64,000 nt of DNA from Chondrosia reniformis (lineage: Eukaryota > Porifera > Demospongiae > Chondrillida > Chondrillidae): positions 10,168,001-10,232,000 of the forward strand of contig OX359190.1 in the NCBI GenBank assembly GCA_947172415.1, written 5' to 3'. Shown piece after piece: positions 15,373-32,276 of this stretch (position 1 is its first letter; every line of letters begins with the position of its first letter). The notes under the pieces are model-generated. The model was not told the DNA's origin, made no database searches, and saw only the letters and a list, made by a program, of their open reading frames with translations. The position numbers were made by a program, and so were the translations under genes.

Positions 15373-15902
15373 TGCATATCTCTTTAGAGGATCTTTTGAT
15401 CTGAGTAATTCACAGAGTTTGACTTGCCACTCTGTACCAATCAGTATTGTATGTGTTGATAAATTATTTTGCATTGATTTAATGAATGAACAATTCTGAT
15501 ACATTCAAAACATTTTAGAATTTTGAAAAGTATATATTAGTTTCAATATCTGAGAAACAACTACTTTAATATAATATTACTGTTTGTAATTTCACGTAAG
15601 GCTCTTTTTCAAATTTACACATTTGATCTCATGACTGATTTCCAAAAGATATTTTATATTTCACCAGGAATTTAGCCTGTAATACTTTACCTACTCTTAA
15701 TCTGACATTTGCAGCTTTGATTTCCAATATTAAATTTGATCTTGAAATTAGACACTCGTAAAACACATAATAGCTTGCCAAAACACATTGTAATTTCTAA
15801 TGTAAATATAAATATAAACAAGGTATATGTAATGCTTATCTGTTGGTAAATATTCATCCAGTGTTGGAATACACCTACATACATTTGCATACTCAGTCAG
15901 GC

Positions 15903-16198
15903 AGCTATTATAGAGGTAGCTACTATATACAGGCGGTCACATTAGAGAGGTAGCTACTATATACAGGTGGTCACATTAGAGAGGTAGCTACTATATACAG
16001 GTGGTCACATTAGAGAGGTAGCTACTATATACAGGTGGTCACATTAGAGAGGTAGCTACTATATACAGGTGGTCGCATTAGAGAGGTAGCTACTATATAC
16101 AGGTGGTCACATTAGAGAGGTAGCTACTATATACAGGTGGTCACATTAGAGAGGTAGCTACTATATACAGGTGGTCACATTAGAGAGGTAGCTACTAT
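15903..16198. repeat. 34-bp minisatellite containing the GGTGGTCACATTAGAGAG core
   Basis: About eight and a half nearly identical copies of a 34-bp unit, GAGGTAGCTACTATATACAG plus the GTGGTCACATTAGA core. The core matches the 17-bp repeat at 5.8 kb. Confidence 0.95.
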
Positions 16199-16762
16199 GT
16201 GGTGGTATTTGGTGTGTCAGCTAGTTAGTTCGAAGGCCAAGTAGAACAAGTCATGATTGTGGTCAGAAGCTGAGGAAGGTTATCAAAACAAACAGGCTGC
16301 AAGGCGATTGACTTTCCTTAAAAACATGAGAAAAGATGATTTAATACACACACCTTTAACTCAAGTCATTAAATAATTTGATTGGATTAAGTGTAATTTG
16401 ATTAACTTTAGCCTTATGATTACGACTTAACTATTTGAGTGTTCTCTCTAAAACAATGAGCAATGCATATTCAGTCTTACCACATCAGCAGGGTGTCGAC
16501 TTCAGAAACATTGCTACACCTATCTACATATTGTTTTATAAATTGGAAATATATTCTGATTAGCTGACGAATGGAGAGACCAATAATGGAAGCAGGAGTG
16601 TAGTAAACCTGCGCCAAGGCATGGCAACTCCCACTCCAAACCATTCTCACTTAATCGAGGCAATGATACCCTGTAATGAAAAGTTTCATTACTTCATCTG
16701 TTACTATGGTAACAAGTCATGCATTATAGTTACCTCATAAAGTTATTATTCATTTCAAACTT

Positions 16763-17036
16763 GTTCCATCACACCACTCCCAACTTCACCATCACACCAC
16801 TCCCAACTTCACCATCACACCACTCCCAACTTCACCATCACACCACGTCCAACTTCACCATCACACCACTCCCAACTTCACCATCACACCACTCCCAACT
16901 TCACCATCACACCACTCCCAACTTCACCATCACACCACTCCCAACTTCACCATCACACCACGTCCAACTTCACCATCACACCACTCCCAACTTCACCATC
17001 ACACCACACTCAACTTCACCATCACACCACACTCAA
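16763..17036. repeat. 23-bp minisatellite (CACCATCACACCACTCCCAA)
   Basis: About twelve copies. It is open in one + frame and would read as a His/Pro/Thr-rich peptide, which I treat as a repeat artefact. Confidence 0.93.
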
Positions 17037-17851
17037 TATTTCTCTGTCCGGATATATATACCGGACCTATACAATTTACTAAACTATTGTAAATCTTTTA
17101 CTTTTAAAGAATCATCCAAATCCAAAGTAAGGTGAGATGATTTGTCCGATAATCGATATCTTAAAGTTTGTATATATTAATTATAAGTGTATATTAAGAG
17201 AATCATTTCTGCATGTTTCGATAAGTATACTATTAAATTGAACACGATTCGTCTAGCAGTTGAGAATATTAAGCGTCCGATAATACAAGGCGGTCGATAA
17301 TCTCTCAGTGAAAATGAATAAGCTTTATCGAGCGTAACTTACGAGCTCACTTCCTCCTCGTTAGCAGCTGATCCTTCTCAACCTCTCGTTTCTGATTCTT
17401 GTTCCACGTGCTGATCATTTACAATTAACAGTTTCAAATTAAACAAATCCTCATTAAATGTCATCTTGGCACAGTTTCAAGGATGAAATTTGATACTTTA
17501 ATCGCAACGCTCGAGTCAAAGATGTACGTAATTTAAGTCCTTTTATGTATTAATCATTTTACATTAAAATTTAGACAAGAAGACAAAGAAAGAGATCACC
17601 GATGAAGGGTGGAATTCCCAGAAACAGCTGTCTGACCCAATGGAGAAAGGTTGTATGAAATAATTATACCCTCATTTCCGTAAGTAATGGGTCAGTGAAA
17701 ACATATTTTCCTTGTGCATGCAACAGCCAATCAAACACTTTCATAAAGTCACTGTAAATCTCTTAATGACGATGGGAACAGTTCCTAAAGTGTTGGTAGC
17801 AAGAGAAGCCTACAATTGACACCTAAAGGGGCGTGGCTCCGTGGGATGGAG

Positions 17852-19682
17852 TCACTGTTCCGCCTTCATTCGCTTCTTCTTGCCCTTGCCCCCCGGGGAG
17901 GGTTTGGGGCTCGGTTTGGCGTCTTTAGACTCCGCCCCCTCATCCTCGTAAGCTATTTTGACCGTCTGCCTCTTCCGAAGGTCATCTCGTACTGTCAGTT
18001 TCTCAGGGTCAATTGCCTTTTCTGGAGGAGGATCATCAGATGAGGTGTTTGGTTCTTCAGGTTTGGGTGGTGGTGGTCGAGTTATCTTTACACCAGCCGG
18101 CTTGCTACCTCGGGAGAACACCTTTCCACAGCACTCCGAGCATAGCACCAACAACTGTATTGGGAGAGAGGGAGAGAGGGAGAGTGGGAGAGGGGAGAGG
18201 GGGAGAGGGGGAGAGGGGGAGGAGAGGGGGAGAGAGGGGGAGAGGGGGAGAGGGGAGAGGGGGAGAGGGGGAGAGAGGGGGAGAGGGGGAGGAGAGGGGG
18301 AGAGAGGGGGAGAGGGAGAGTGGAGAGGGGAGAGGGGGAGAGGGGGAGAGGGGGAGAGGGGGAGAGGGGGAGAGGGGGAGAGGGGGAGGGGGAGAGGGGG
18401 AGGAGAGGGGAGAGGGGGAGATAGATTGGTGAAGAACTTACTCCGCCTAGACCAAATCCCACTAGAATGGTGACCACTATGGCTATAGCAATAACAGCAA
18501 AGTTGGAGAGGCCATATTGCTGAGTCAGAACTTCATAAGCACTCTACAGACGAGATGAGGATAGTGATTGAAGTCAGAGTCGGCAATGTAGGTAGGACAT
18601 ACATACCCTGGCAAACTTTGTCATGTCCACTACGGTGGCTAGAACCCTGAAACTAGTGAGAGATGTGGAGAGAGGTGACTGGGAGTCTCACTTGTGTAAT
18701 GTGACAACTCACTGAGGAGAGAGGGGACTCTTCCAAAAGGTGAGAGCTTCGACATTCCTCCATTTCTGCTTCTGAATAAAGTCAACCAAATCATCATATG
18801 TCCTCTGTCCTGACACTAATCTAACCTCACCATTTCTAACACTGGAGAGATGGATGGGTGGATGGGTGGGTGGGTGGATGGATGGATGGATGGATGGATG
18901 GATGGGTGGGTAGATGGATGGATGGATGGATGGGTGGGTAGATGGATGGATGGATGGATGGGTGGATGGATGGGTGGATGGATGGATGGATGGGTGGATG
19001 GATGGGCAGATGGATGGGTGGATGGATGGATGGATGGATGGATGGATGGATGGATGGATGGATGGATGGATGGATGGATGGATGGATGGATGGGTGGATG
19101 GGTGGGTAGATGGATGGGCAGATGGATGGGTGGATGGATGGATGGGTGGATGGGTGGATGGGTGGATGGATGGGTGGATGGATGGGTGGATGGATGGGTG
19201 GATGGGTGGATGGGTGGATGGATGGATGGGTGGATGGATGGATGGGTGGATGGTTACTAACTGAAATACACTAGGTAGTCCAGATACCATGAACTGTGCG
19301 CTCAGTCCCATTTCCACTTCTACGCTCACCTTTAGATAAGATATCAGATGACATGAGGTGATACAGCACATGACATAACCAACCTGAGCAATCTTGACTT
19401 TCTTTGATTGGCTCCATTCAGCAAATCTCTCCCAAGTTGGCCCAAAGGCTTGGCAGGCGGGACACCACGGAGCGAAACTACACAAACAAACAAACAAACA
19501 AACAAACAAACAAATAGAACTATACAGGAATTAACTGTTTTGCATAAAACCTACAATTCAATCATCCACTCTCCTTCAGATAACCCTGAAGCGCTTTCAC
19601 TCGTTAGAAATCCCACGTTCTCTCCATAAACAAAAGAAGAAGTGAAAGATAATAAAATCACGACAATATGGAGGGCTGCCAT
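17852..19682 (-). CDS. TMX1: TMX1-like thioredoxin-related transmembrane protein
   Basis: Seven exons: 19555-19682, 19384-19477, 19262-19329, 18713-18841, 18607-18646, 18442-18543 and 17852-18154, in phase throughout, 287 residues. Order: signal peptide ([20 protein letters not shown]), thioredoxin fold with active site FAPWCPACQ (the CPAC motif typical of TMX1), cis-Pro segment SGLPSVF, single transmembrane helix ([20 protein letters not shown]), and a charged Pro-rich cytosolic tail ending [11 protein letters not shown]. Family role: ER-membrane oxidoreductase acting on disulfides of membrane clients. Introns 3 and 6 are almost entirely simple repeat, which has expanded between intact splice sites. 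Confidence 0.9.
18156..18425. repeat. (GGGAGA)n purine tract in TMX1 intron 6
   Basis: About 265 bp of pure G/A on the + strand, that is C/T in the transcript, filling the intron up to the acceptor. The pyrimidine transcript sequence could act as an extended polypyrimidine tract. Confidence 0.97.
18846..19257. repeat. (GGATGGATGGGT)n array in TMX1 intron 3
   Basis: About 410 bp of 4-bp/12-bp repeat filling the intron between exons 3 and 4. Long ORFs in several frames here (MDGW or HPSI repeats) are artefacts. Confidence 0.97.
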
Positions 19683-21011
19683 TTTGAACTGCTGATTGCG
19701 CAATATCTTATACGCATGATCAGTGATAGTGTGTATGTGAGAGAGAGAATGACTGACTGGTGATGTGGTCCACAACTGTTATATATGTCAATCATGCTAG
19801 CATTGGTCCAGGCTCTTTTGGTTCAGTAGTACTACTGTCTCTTGTGATGTGCTCTGATTGAGGACACTGTATTGGCTGTATGGAGTCACTCCTACCAATG
19901 GAAGCCTCACGCATGAATGGAGTATTACGAGTTTGGCACATTTCAATATACTCTTTTGGACTTATGAGAAATCCAATATATGCCAGTCTTTTAATTATTG
20001 TGTATAAACAAGGTTTAAAAAGACATTATTGTGTGTTTTGTACATAATGGACAAACAGTGAATTGTTTGAATATCTCAAATTTGTTATTGTGTATCGTCT
20101 GTTGTAACTCTCCAGAATACAGTTCTCCATATAAGGACAACATTCATTTTATTACTGTTAGAAGGTCACCGATATGAAAACAACCATATTGAAACAGATC
20201 TGTCATTGTATACATAACTTCTTTGTAGTTAATATAAGAGGGGAAACATACATGGAGCATTGCTTAGGCAATTGTAGCTCGGTGGTGGAGCACTGGTGGT
20301 CATAACCAGCTGTCCTCTGCGTGGTTTCACTTCCAAAAACTGCTTCTTTTGTATTTTTCCCTCTTCAGAATGAATTGATTATCCTTTGATTATTCAGAAA
20401 CACACTAGTTCATCTAACTATATGACATTTTAGTTGACATCTTATACACTATAATATTCTTCATTTGATGTCAATAGCGGTCCTTATATGGAGCAAGCTA
20501 GGTTTGCATAATGTGTCTTGCAGTTTATAAGTGTCCGTATATGGTAGTGAGGTTTAACTGGCAGTGTGTCCTGTATTGACATATAAAGAAGTTATTCATT
20601 GCTAACCCCTGCATACCCTCTCTCATGTCTTTGTGTATTTATATACATTCCTACCTCTAACTAACTTGTATAATATTTACCATGTGACATTTATATGTAT
20701 ACAAAAGCATACATTGATCCAGTCACTTGGCGCACATTAGAATGGTTTAGTTATGGCCTCAGGTTGGCCTCAGGTCTGTATATAGCAAGGTGTGACTGAC
20801 AGCATCAATACAGAACACCTCTCCCTTCCCATTCAGGAGGCCAGCCATACCCTGTAAAGCCTTGCAGCTCCAGACAAAGGCCTTTTGAGGCTACCAGGCC
20901 TTTGACAAATTAACCTTGGCATTTATAAACTTCCCTCGGCCAATCCACCTATTTAAGCAAATGAGACTGGTGTAACTCAGTTGTATTGTTAAATAAAAGA
21001 TTCAGAGAGAC
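19683..21011. other. Intergenic region between TMX1 (-) and receptor gene (+)
   Basis: Contains the presumed divergent promoters and one tRNA-derived SINE copy (listed separately). A (CAAA)n tract at 19489-19515 lies just outside, in TMX1 intron 1. I see no other gene. Confidence 0.7.
20218..20370 (+). mobile_element. tRNA-derived SINE, copy 1
   Basis: Shares about 130 bp with the reverse complement of 41150-41278. Inside is a tRNA-like core: box A TAGCTCGGTGGTGGAGC at 20275, an anticodon-type hairpin CTGGT-GGTCATA-ACCAG, and a box-B-like GTGGTTTCACTTCC at 20322. About 55 bp upstream of box A is conserved between copies (TTTGTAGTTA, then ATAAGAGGGGAAACAT). The B box is more decayed here than in copy 2. 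Confidence 0.7.
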
Positions 21012-24000
21012 ATGTTTCCAGTAACTTGCCTCACAGTGACACTGGCTGTCATATTAGCTACCCTTCAAATATGTAAGGAATTCACATATATAATATATGT
21101 ACCTTATTGTATGCTATTTCAACTATTTTCAACTCTTATTTCTCAGGCCTGGCAATTGGAGGAGATACTATCCCAAAAGGTAAGTAATGTACAAAATACA
21201 TTTGTAGTAATGCGACCAACAGTAAGCATGTGATCACCGGCACAAGGTGGTATTCACTGCCTCTCTTCATTTGGTAGTTGTGATAGACCTTCATTCCACC
21301 AAACCGTACACACTGTACACTGAGAATAAAACTGTTTCACTAAACTCCACTCTAATTCTTGAGTGCAACCTGATCGGAGTAGAGTACGGCACAGAGTATA
21401 TGCTTTCTTGGGAATGCCCTAATGGTAAGCATAATATAAATAGCTACATGTACCTATGAGGTCTGTATGTACATTAATACCTTACCCTATGAGGTGTATA
21501 GTGAGTGTCAATTGATTGTATTTCCGTCCATTAGGAGAAGAATGTGAACTTGGGAGTGGAAATCTTGCTGCTAGAAATGTAGCAGAAAGGTTTCTTGCAA
21601 TCAATGTAATCTCGATTTCTCTTTCTGGTAATTATGTGTGTAGAGCAAGAACATTGAATGGAAGTGAGATTGCTTCAGGGTCATACCTACTTCAAGTAAA
21701 AGGTAGACATACTATTGTGATTTAAACAAATCAAGTGTGGGAATGCTCACTATTTCTTTGTTGACCTGATTCACACACAATTGTAGGAGGCCAAGCTTAT
21801 CATAGCAACAACCAGCTCATTCCTCAGAGTGGCATCTTCAGGGTCAGTGGATTTGATGAACAGTCAGGGGATTCCCCCTCTCCAGTCCACTGTAGCTCCC
21901 CTGAGGCCAGCCAGGTGCACTGGGTGGAGATATCAGACATGCCCTCAGTAGAAGTGGAGCCACTGGAAGGAGTGGCTCGCTTCAGTATCTCACAGCCAGC
22001 TCTGTACACTGGTGGAAAGTTCCTCTGCATTGCGGATGATTATACACTTTCTTTTCTTTACGTCTTCACAGAGAGATCAAGTGAGTAGGCAATTAAGTCA
22101 CATGACTTGGGGTTGAGAGGTCACATGATTTAAGGTTGAGAGGTCACATGACTTAAGGTTGGGAGGTCATATGACTATGGATTGAGATGTCACAGATGAC
22201 AGAATTAGAATATCCTTTGAGTTTGGAAGAGATATGAGATGAGATAACTTGCCTTGTTATCTATTTAATCTATTTCCTTATTCCTTTCAGGTCCTCTAGC
22301 CATCCCTCAGATAACTTCTTTGGCTTACAGTGCAGAGAAGGGCATCTCATTCAGTTGGCTCCCGATAGCTGCAGTGGATACTTATATATTCAGCTACAGA
22401 CAGACAGGCCATGCCAACAGTAACATTCCAGCTGTCTACAACGATCGACAGACTGCATCCCTCACTAGTGCCATCATTCCTACCACAGAGCTATTCCCAG
22501 GTCAGTACACATTTCTAAACACCTCTTCCTACGTATGCTTTCATCACCTGATTATGAGGCTATACTGGACTAACTAGGATGAGAGTGTGACTACATTACA
22601 AAGTGGTTAAACAGTTATAGGTACAATTCCAATTTCTTATTCTTCTTTTTACAAATGAATGCATGTTTGCATGTACATGCGCACTCCATGTAGGTGTGGA
22701 ATACGAGATCAGGTTATGGGCCACGAGGACCAGAGATACTGCCAACGCTTACATAAGTCCACCTCATGTTAGGACTATTACCATACCTGAGCAAGGTACA
22801 TGTTGTACATAATTATAGGGTCATACCCTCACACTCAAAATGTCCTCCACTGTCTGCAGTGCCTTCTGAACCGAGAGAGCTCACAGTGACAAGAGAGCTG
22901 GCAAACAACACTGGCTTTGAGGTGACATGGCTGCCTCCTCTGCACCCCAACGGAAGGGTCACCTATGTGATTGAGTACTCTGAGGAAGAGAACTTTCCCC
23001 TTGAAGGAACTGGCCGTGTGGAAGTAACCCAGAACAGCAGCACCTTTGCCAATTTGACTAATCTGGATGAGAACGTCCTCTACTTTGTGCGAGTTGTGTC
23101 TGTTAACAGTGCTGGAAGGATGGAAGGAGATCCAATGGCTCTTAAAGTGGAATCAGTAGAAGGTACCTTCATTCATTCTGTGTGTGAAGACAGTGAAATT
23201 TAGAGTAGCCTTAATCGATCATACACTACAGAAATGTCAGGCCAGACAGGAGGTTCTGTGGTGCCCACAGGAAGTTTAATCACTCCAACAGGAAGTGAAA
23301 CAATTCCAACAGGAAGTACAGTTTCTCCAACAGGAAGTGTAGAGGCAACTCCCAGTTCCATTGTCACCAGAGGAGCTCAAGAGAGCATGAAAGGTATAAT
23401 TGTCATCCAGTGATTGTCAATCTATTCTAACATTTGGTCATCCAGTGATTGTCAATCTATTCTAACATTTGGTCATCCAGTGATTGTCAATCTATTCTAA
23501 CATTTGGTCATCCAGTGATTGTCCATCTATTCTAACATTTGGTCATCCACTGATTGTCCATCTATTCTGCAGCCGTATCTCAAACAGATCTGGCAGTGTA
23601 CATTGCTGTACCAGTAGGCATTCTATTAATTGGACTTGTTGCCATAGCAATCATATTAATGGTAGTCATTGTCTATCGTAATCGTAACCATGGCAACCAA
23701 AAGAATTTTATTGCAGGATCAGAATCTGAACCCCAAGACGACAATGTTCTACAAAGTAAGCAACCAGAGCTGAATGGAGCTGTACATGGATCCATTATAA
23801 TATCTACCGTATTGTGACTAGTAAACCAAACTGGCTGTATACAGCTATCTTTTGTTATTCAGACACACTAGGTTCACAGTACTCTGAGAGAGGTGTGGAT
23901 GTCTCTGAAGACAGTTCCATTGTGCCACGCCCCCCAGCACAGGAGCTACCTGACATTGCACAATCGGCAGAGGAGGGGAATAGCCTCCAGAGGACCCATA

Positions 24001-24373
24001 TAAATGTCAGTACAGAGTCGAGCAGGACAGAGAGATTCCCTTACACTTGGAACAGCAATGTCTCATCAAGTCAACAAGAGGCAAAGGTATGTGTTTATAT
24101 AGGCTGGATGGGTGGATGGGTGATAGTCAGATATGATACTTCAATTCTTTGTTACATCAGAAACACCAAGATGATGACCTAGAGGACTTGTATTCTAAAC
24201 CAGACAAGACTATAAAGAGACCTCCATCACCAGATGATAGTTTTGATCAAGAAGATGAGAATGGTGATAGTTCCCAGTCACAACAGAAAGCTCTTTGTAG
24301 TAGAGACAGTATTGGTTCGGATGGCTTATGGGATGACGTGCCTGGGTACGCCAGACCCTGGTCTATTGGCTAA
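21012..24373 (+). CDS. Single-pass Ig/FN3 cell-surface receptor
   Basis: Twelve exons join in phase: 21012-21072, 21147-21179, 21278-21424, 21535-21702, 21787-22080, 22291-22500, 22694-22795, 22860-23162, 23232-23393, 23573-23755, 23863-24086 and 24161-24373, for 699 residues. Order: signal peptide MFPVTCLTVTLAVILATLQ, Ig-like region (LILECN and SGNYVCRA give the Cys pair), a Cys-containing segment, two fibronectin III domains (WLPIAAVDTY; FEVTWLPPLHPNGRVTYVIE), a stalk with repeated PTGS, a transmembrane helix (VYIAVPVGILLIGLVAIAII), and an acidic Ser-rich tail ending PGYARPWSIG. There is no kinase or phosphatase domain. Orphan adhesion or recognition receptor; ligand unknown. Confidence 0.85.
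22089..22190. repeat. ~22-bp repeat (GAGGTCACATGACTTAAGGT)
   Basis: Three to four diverged copies within the receptor intron between exons 5 and 6. Confidence 0.75.
23397..23571. repeat. ~35-bp repeat (TTGGTCATCCAGTGATTGTC)
   Basis: Five copies fill the receptor intron immediately before the transmembrane exon. The last copies abut the acceptor. Confidence 0.92.
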
Positions 24374-25905
24374 CACCAAATCATCACCAAATTCTTTTAT
24401 TGTTTTGAACAGATTTTCAAAGACAGTTTTTCAAGTTTTAATATTTCCTTGTAATGTACACTATTCTGTATCCGCAATAAGAGCTGTTATGATCATTACA
24501 TTATCTGAGGTTCCGTCAATTAAGCGAACTCGCCCACAACTATATACCGGTCTCCGTGCCCTGACACCCAGCGACGCCATTTAATTACACATAGCCACCC
24601 CAACGGATGGGTTAACATAGCGAGCGACCAGACCAGTTCACCCTTGGATGGTTCACCGAACTTTCAGCCATTTTCTTGCTAGACGCCCATCACATGTACG
24701 AGCACGTGACTTCTCGGGAAATTGTAGCGTTATTTTTTATGGTCAACCCGTGTTGGATTGCTCAAATTTGCACATAACTTTGAAGTGACCGCAGAACTTC
24801 GAAGTGTATAGGACGGTCAGCTAGGCGAGGGATTGAGCGCTTTCACTTGCTCAAAGTCAATCTAGAGACCCAAGGCGGACAGTGTGGGGAGATTACGGTA
24901 TTTACCTCGTCTGGAAGTGGCTTTGACACGTAATAGGACAAAGGAATCGCCATCCCGTGAGTGACTAGTTAATGATTGTACATTCGACTGGCCTGTGGGT
25001 GACGGATCGAGTCGAGGTTGTTACGTAAGCTTAGTGAAAGCTAAATCGCGTGGTACCACGCGCTGGCAATCGACGTGCAATAGAGAACCCAACTTATAGG
25101 CAAGAAGTATTTCTTATAATATGAATTTGAAAGACGAATGCTTTATTATATTCGATACCGCCTCCCTTCACATCCCATTTGTGTATAGTCGACATGAATA
25201 ACTTCCCTGTGATTGGTTGGGTTAAGTGTACAAGTATTTGAAGAGGTAGGGCTAAATTAATTTCATTAAATTGGCGCTTGGTAATTTGGTACTCAGATCT
25301 CCTGAAGATTGGATTTGAATAGTGTTCATGTTCGGAAGAACAATTTTGTAAATTTTGTTTGTATTGTATAAATATAGTATTTCTTTATTTGGTACCTTTA
25401 GGAAGTAAGTAACTCGATTTAGTGTAAGTGAAAATGATAGAAAATTATGTGAATCTTGACACACGCAAACGCTTCCAATGGCAGCACTGCCAAGTGTTTT
25501 CATTCACTGTCAACTGTTGGGTAGACATAGTCACACCTCATCACCTGTCATTGAATGCCTTTTCCTTGTACTTGGAATAACTGTATAAATTCATTATGTG
25601 ACCCATGCAGTGATACTATATAAATCTTAAACCATTTCTATTTTATACTTATCACATACGTATAACAATATTTTAAAGGTAGTCTCTGTATAGGAGCAGT
25701 CTTTATAGAGAGGTAGTCTCTGTATAGGAGCAGTCTTTATAGAGAGGTAGTCTCTGTATAGGAATTATCCATGGATTAGTATTTATCCGTGGGAAGTACG
25801 TATTTTGGGTCATGTTACAGAACTGTGAAGATAATTCCATTCCCGTCTGATTCACCTCTCTCTGTGTCGGTGGCCTCTCTCTGTATGCAGTTCGTGTGAC
25901 TTGTC
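24374..25905. other. Intergenic region between receptor and MAP4K
   Basis: 3' flank of the receptor and promoter region of MAP4K. A ~33-bp repeat (AGGTAGTCTCTGTATAGGAG) occurs in about 2.5 copies at 25677-25762. No other gene seen. Confidence 0.65.
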
Positions 25906-31518
<5,613 letters not shown>

Positions 31519-32276
31519 CAGGAAATCAACACTTGTTTTGATTTATTGATATTATAAATCATTAATAGCTCTAATGTTAATTGCTAACTATGATGGTATG
31601 GACATATATACATTATATATGTTAAGTGTGCAGAAACTGTTGCATGTTGTACATTGTAATAATTTTACAATTAAAATTTAAGATGTTTTGATCTTTTGCA
31701 TTTTTGTTTGTGAAATTGTTTGAAGAATTTGGTGAACCACAGCTATTGCCCAATACAGGAACTCCATTTGTACTTCAATTAATACAATATACTGTATACC
31801 ATTATCACGTTGACATTTCTCATACGTATGTGTTGTAATAATATTTGGGAAGTAGCAAATGAATGTTATCATTCCAGATTATTATAGCATCTGGAACCAA
31901 AAGTACAGAAGGAGACAACTGAAGTAATTGTATATTGTCACGCTGGTCCACAGATCCAGATTGCTACAACATGATTGCTAACATTTATTTATTGAAAATT
32001 GAATAATTTGCAATATTAAGATAAATAATTTGGTCCAAAGGTTTGCTAATACATACAAATTAATGAGATCATATAGCTCTTATTGGTAAAGAATATTTGA
32101 GCGCGTACCGTTGCTCATTACAATTTGAGTGGGTGTATATCGTCACGCCCTTCCCAGTTGTGTAATCTTCCAACTTTGCCACTTTTTCACTTGAGCTCGC
32201 GTCCGTCTGTTCCAAGGTTAATCGCCTTTACATCGCCAGTTAAAACAGTCCTTTAGCGCCAGATCGTGTGGACGCA
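31519..32276. other. Intergenic region between MAP4K and PLC-beta
   Basis: AT-rich 3' flank of MAP4K and promoter side of PLC-beta. No coding or RNA feature seen. Confidence 0.65.

Noticed and set aside
15903-16198. CRISPR-like regular array
   Set aside because: The whole 34-bp unit repeats, with no unique spacers, and the genome is eukaryotic. The same applies to the 27.1 and 60.8 kb arrays.
17480-17650. Possible small + strand gene (MKFDTLIATLESK then KKTKKEITDEGWNS)
   Set aside because: The two pieces look exon-like and have splice-like flanks, but their phases do not fit (donor phase 2, needed phase 1), and no further exons were found.
18850-19264. Overlapping 116-136 residue MDGWMGGW-type ORFs
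   Set aside because: Artefacts of the (GGATGGATGGGT)n repeat in TMX1 intron 3.
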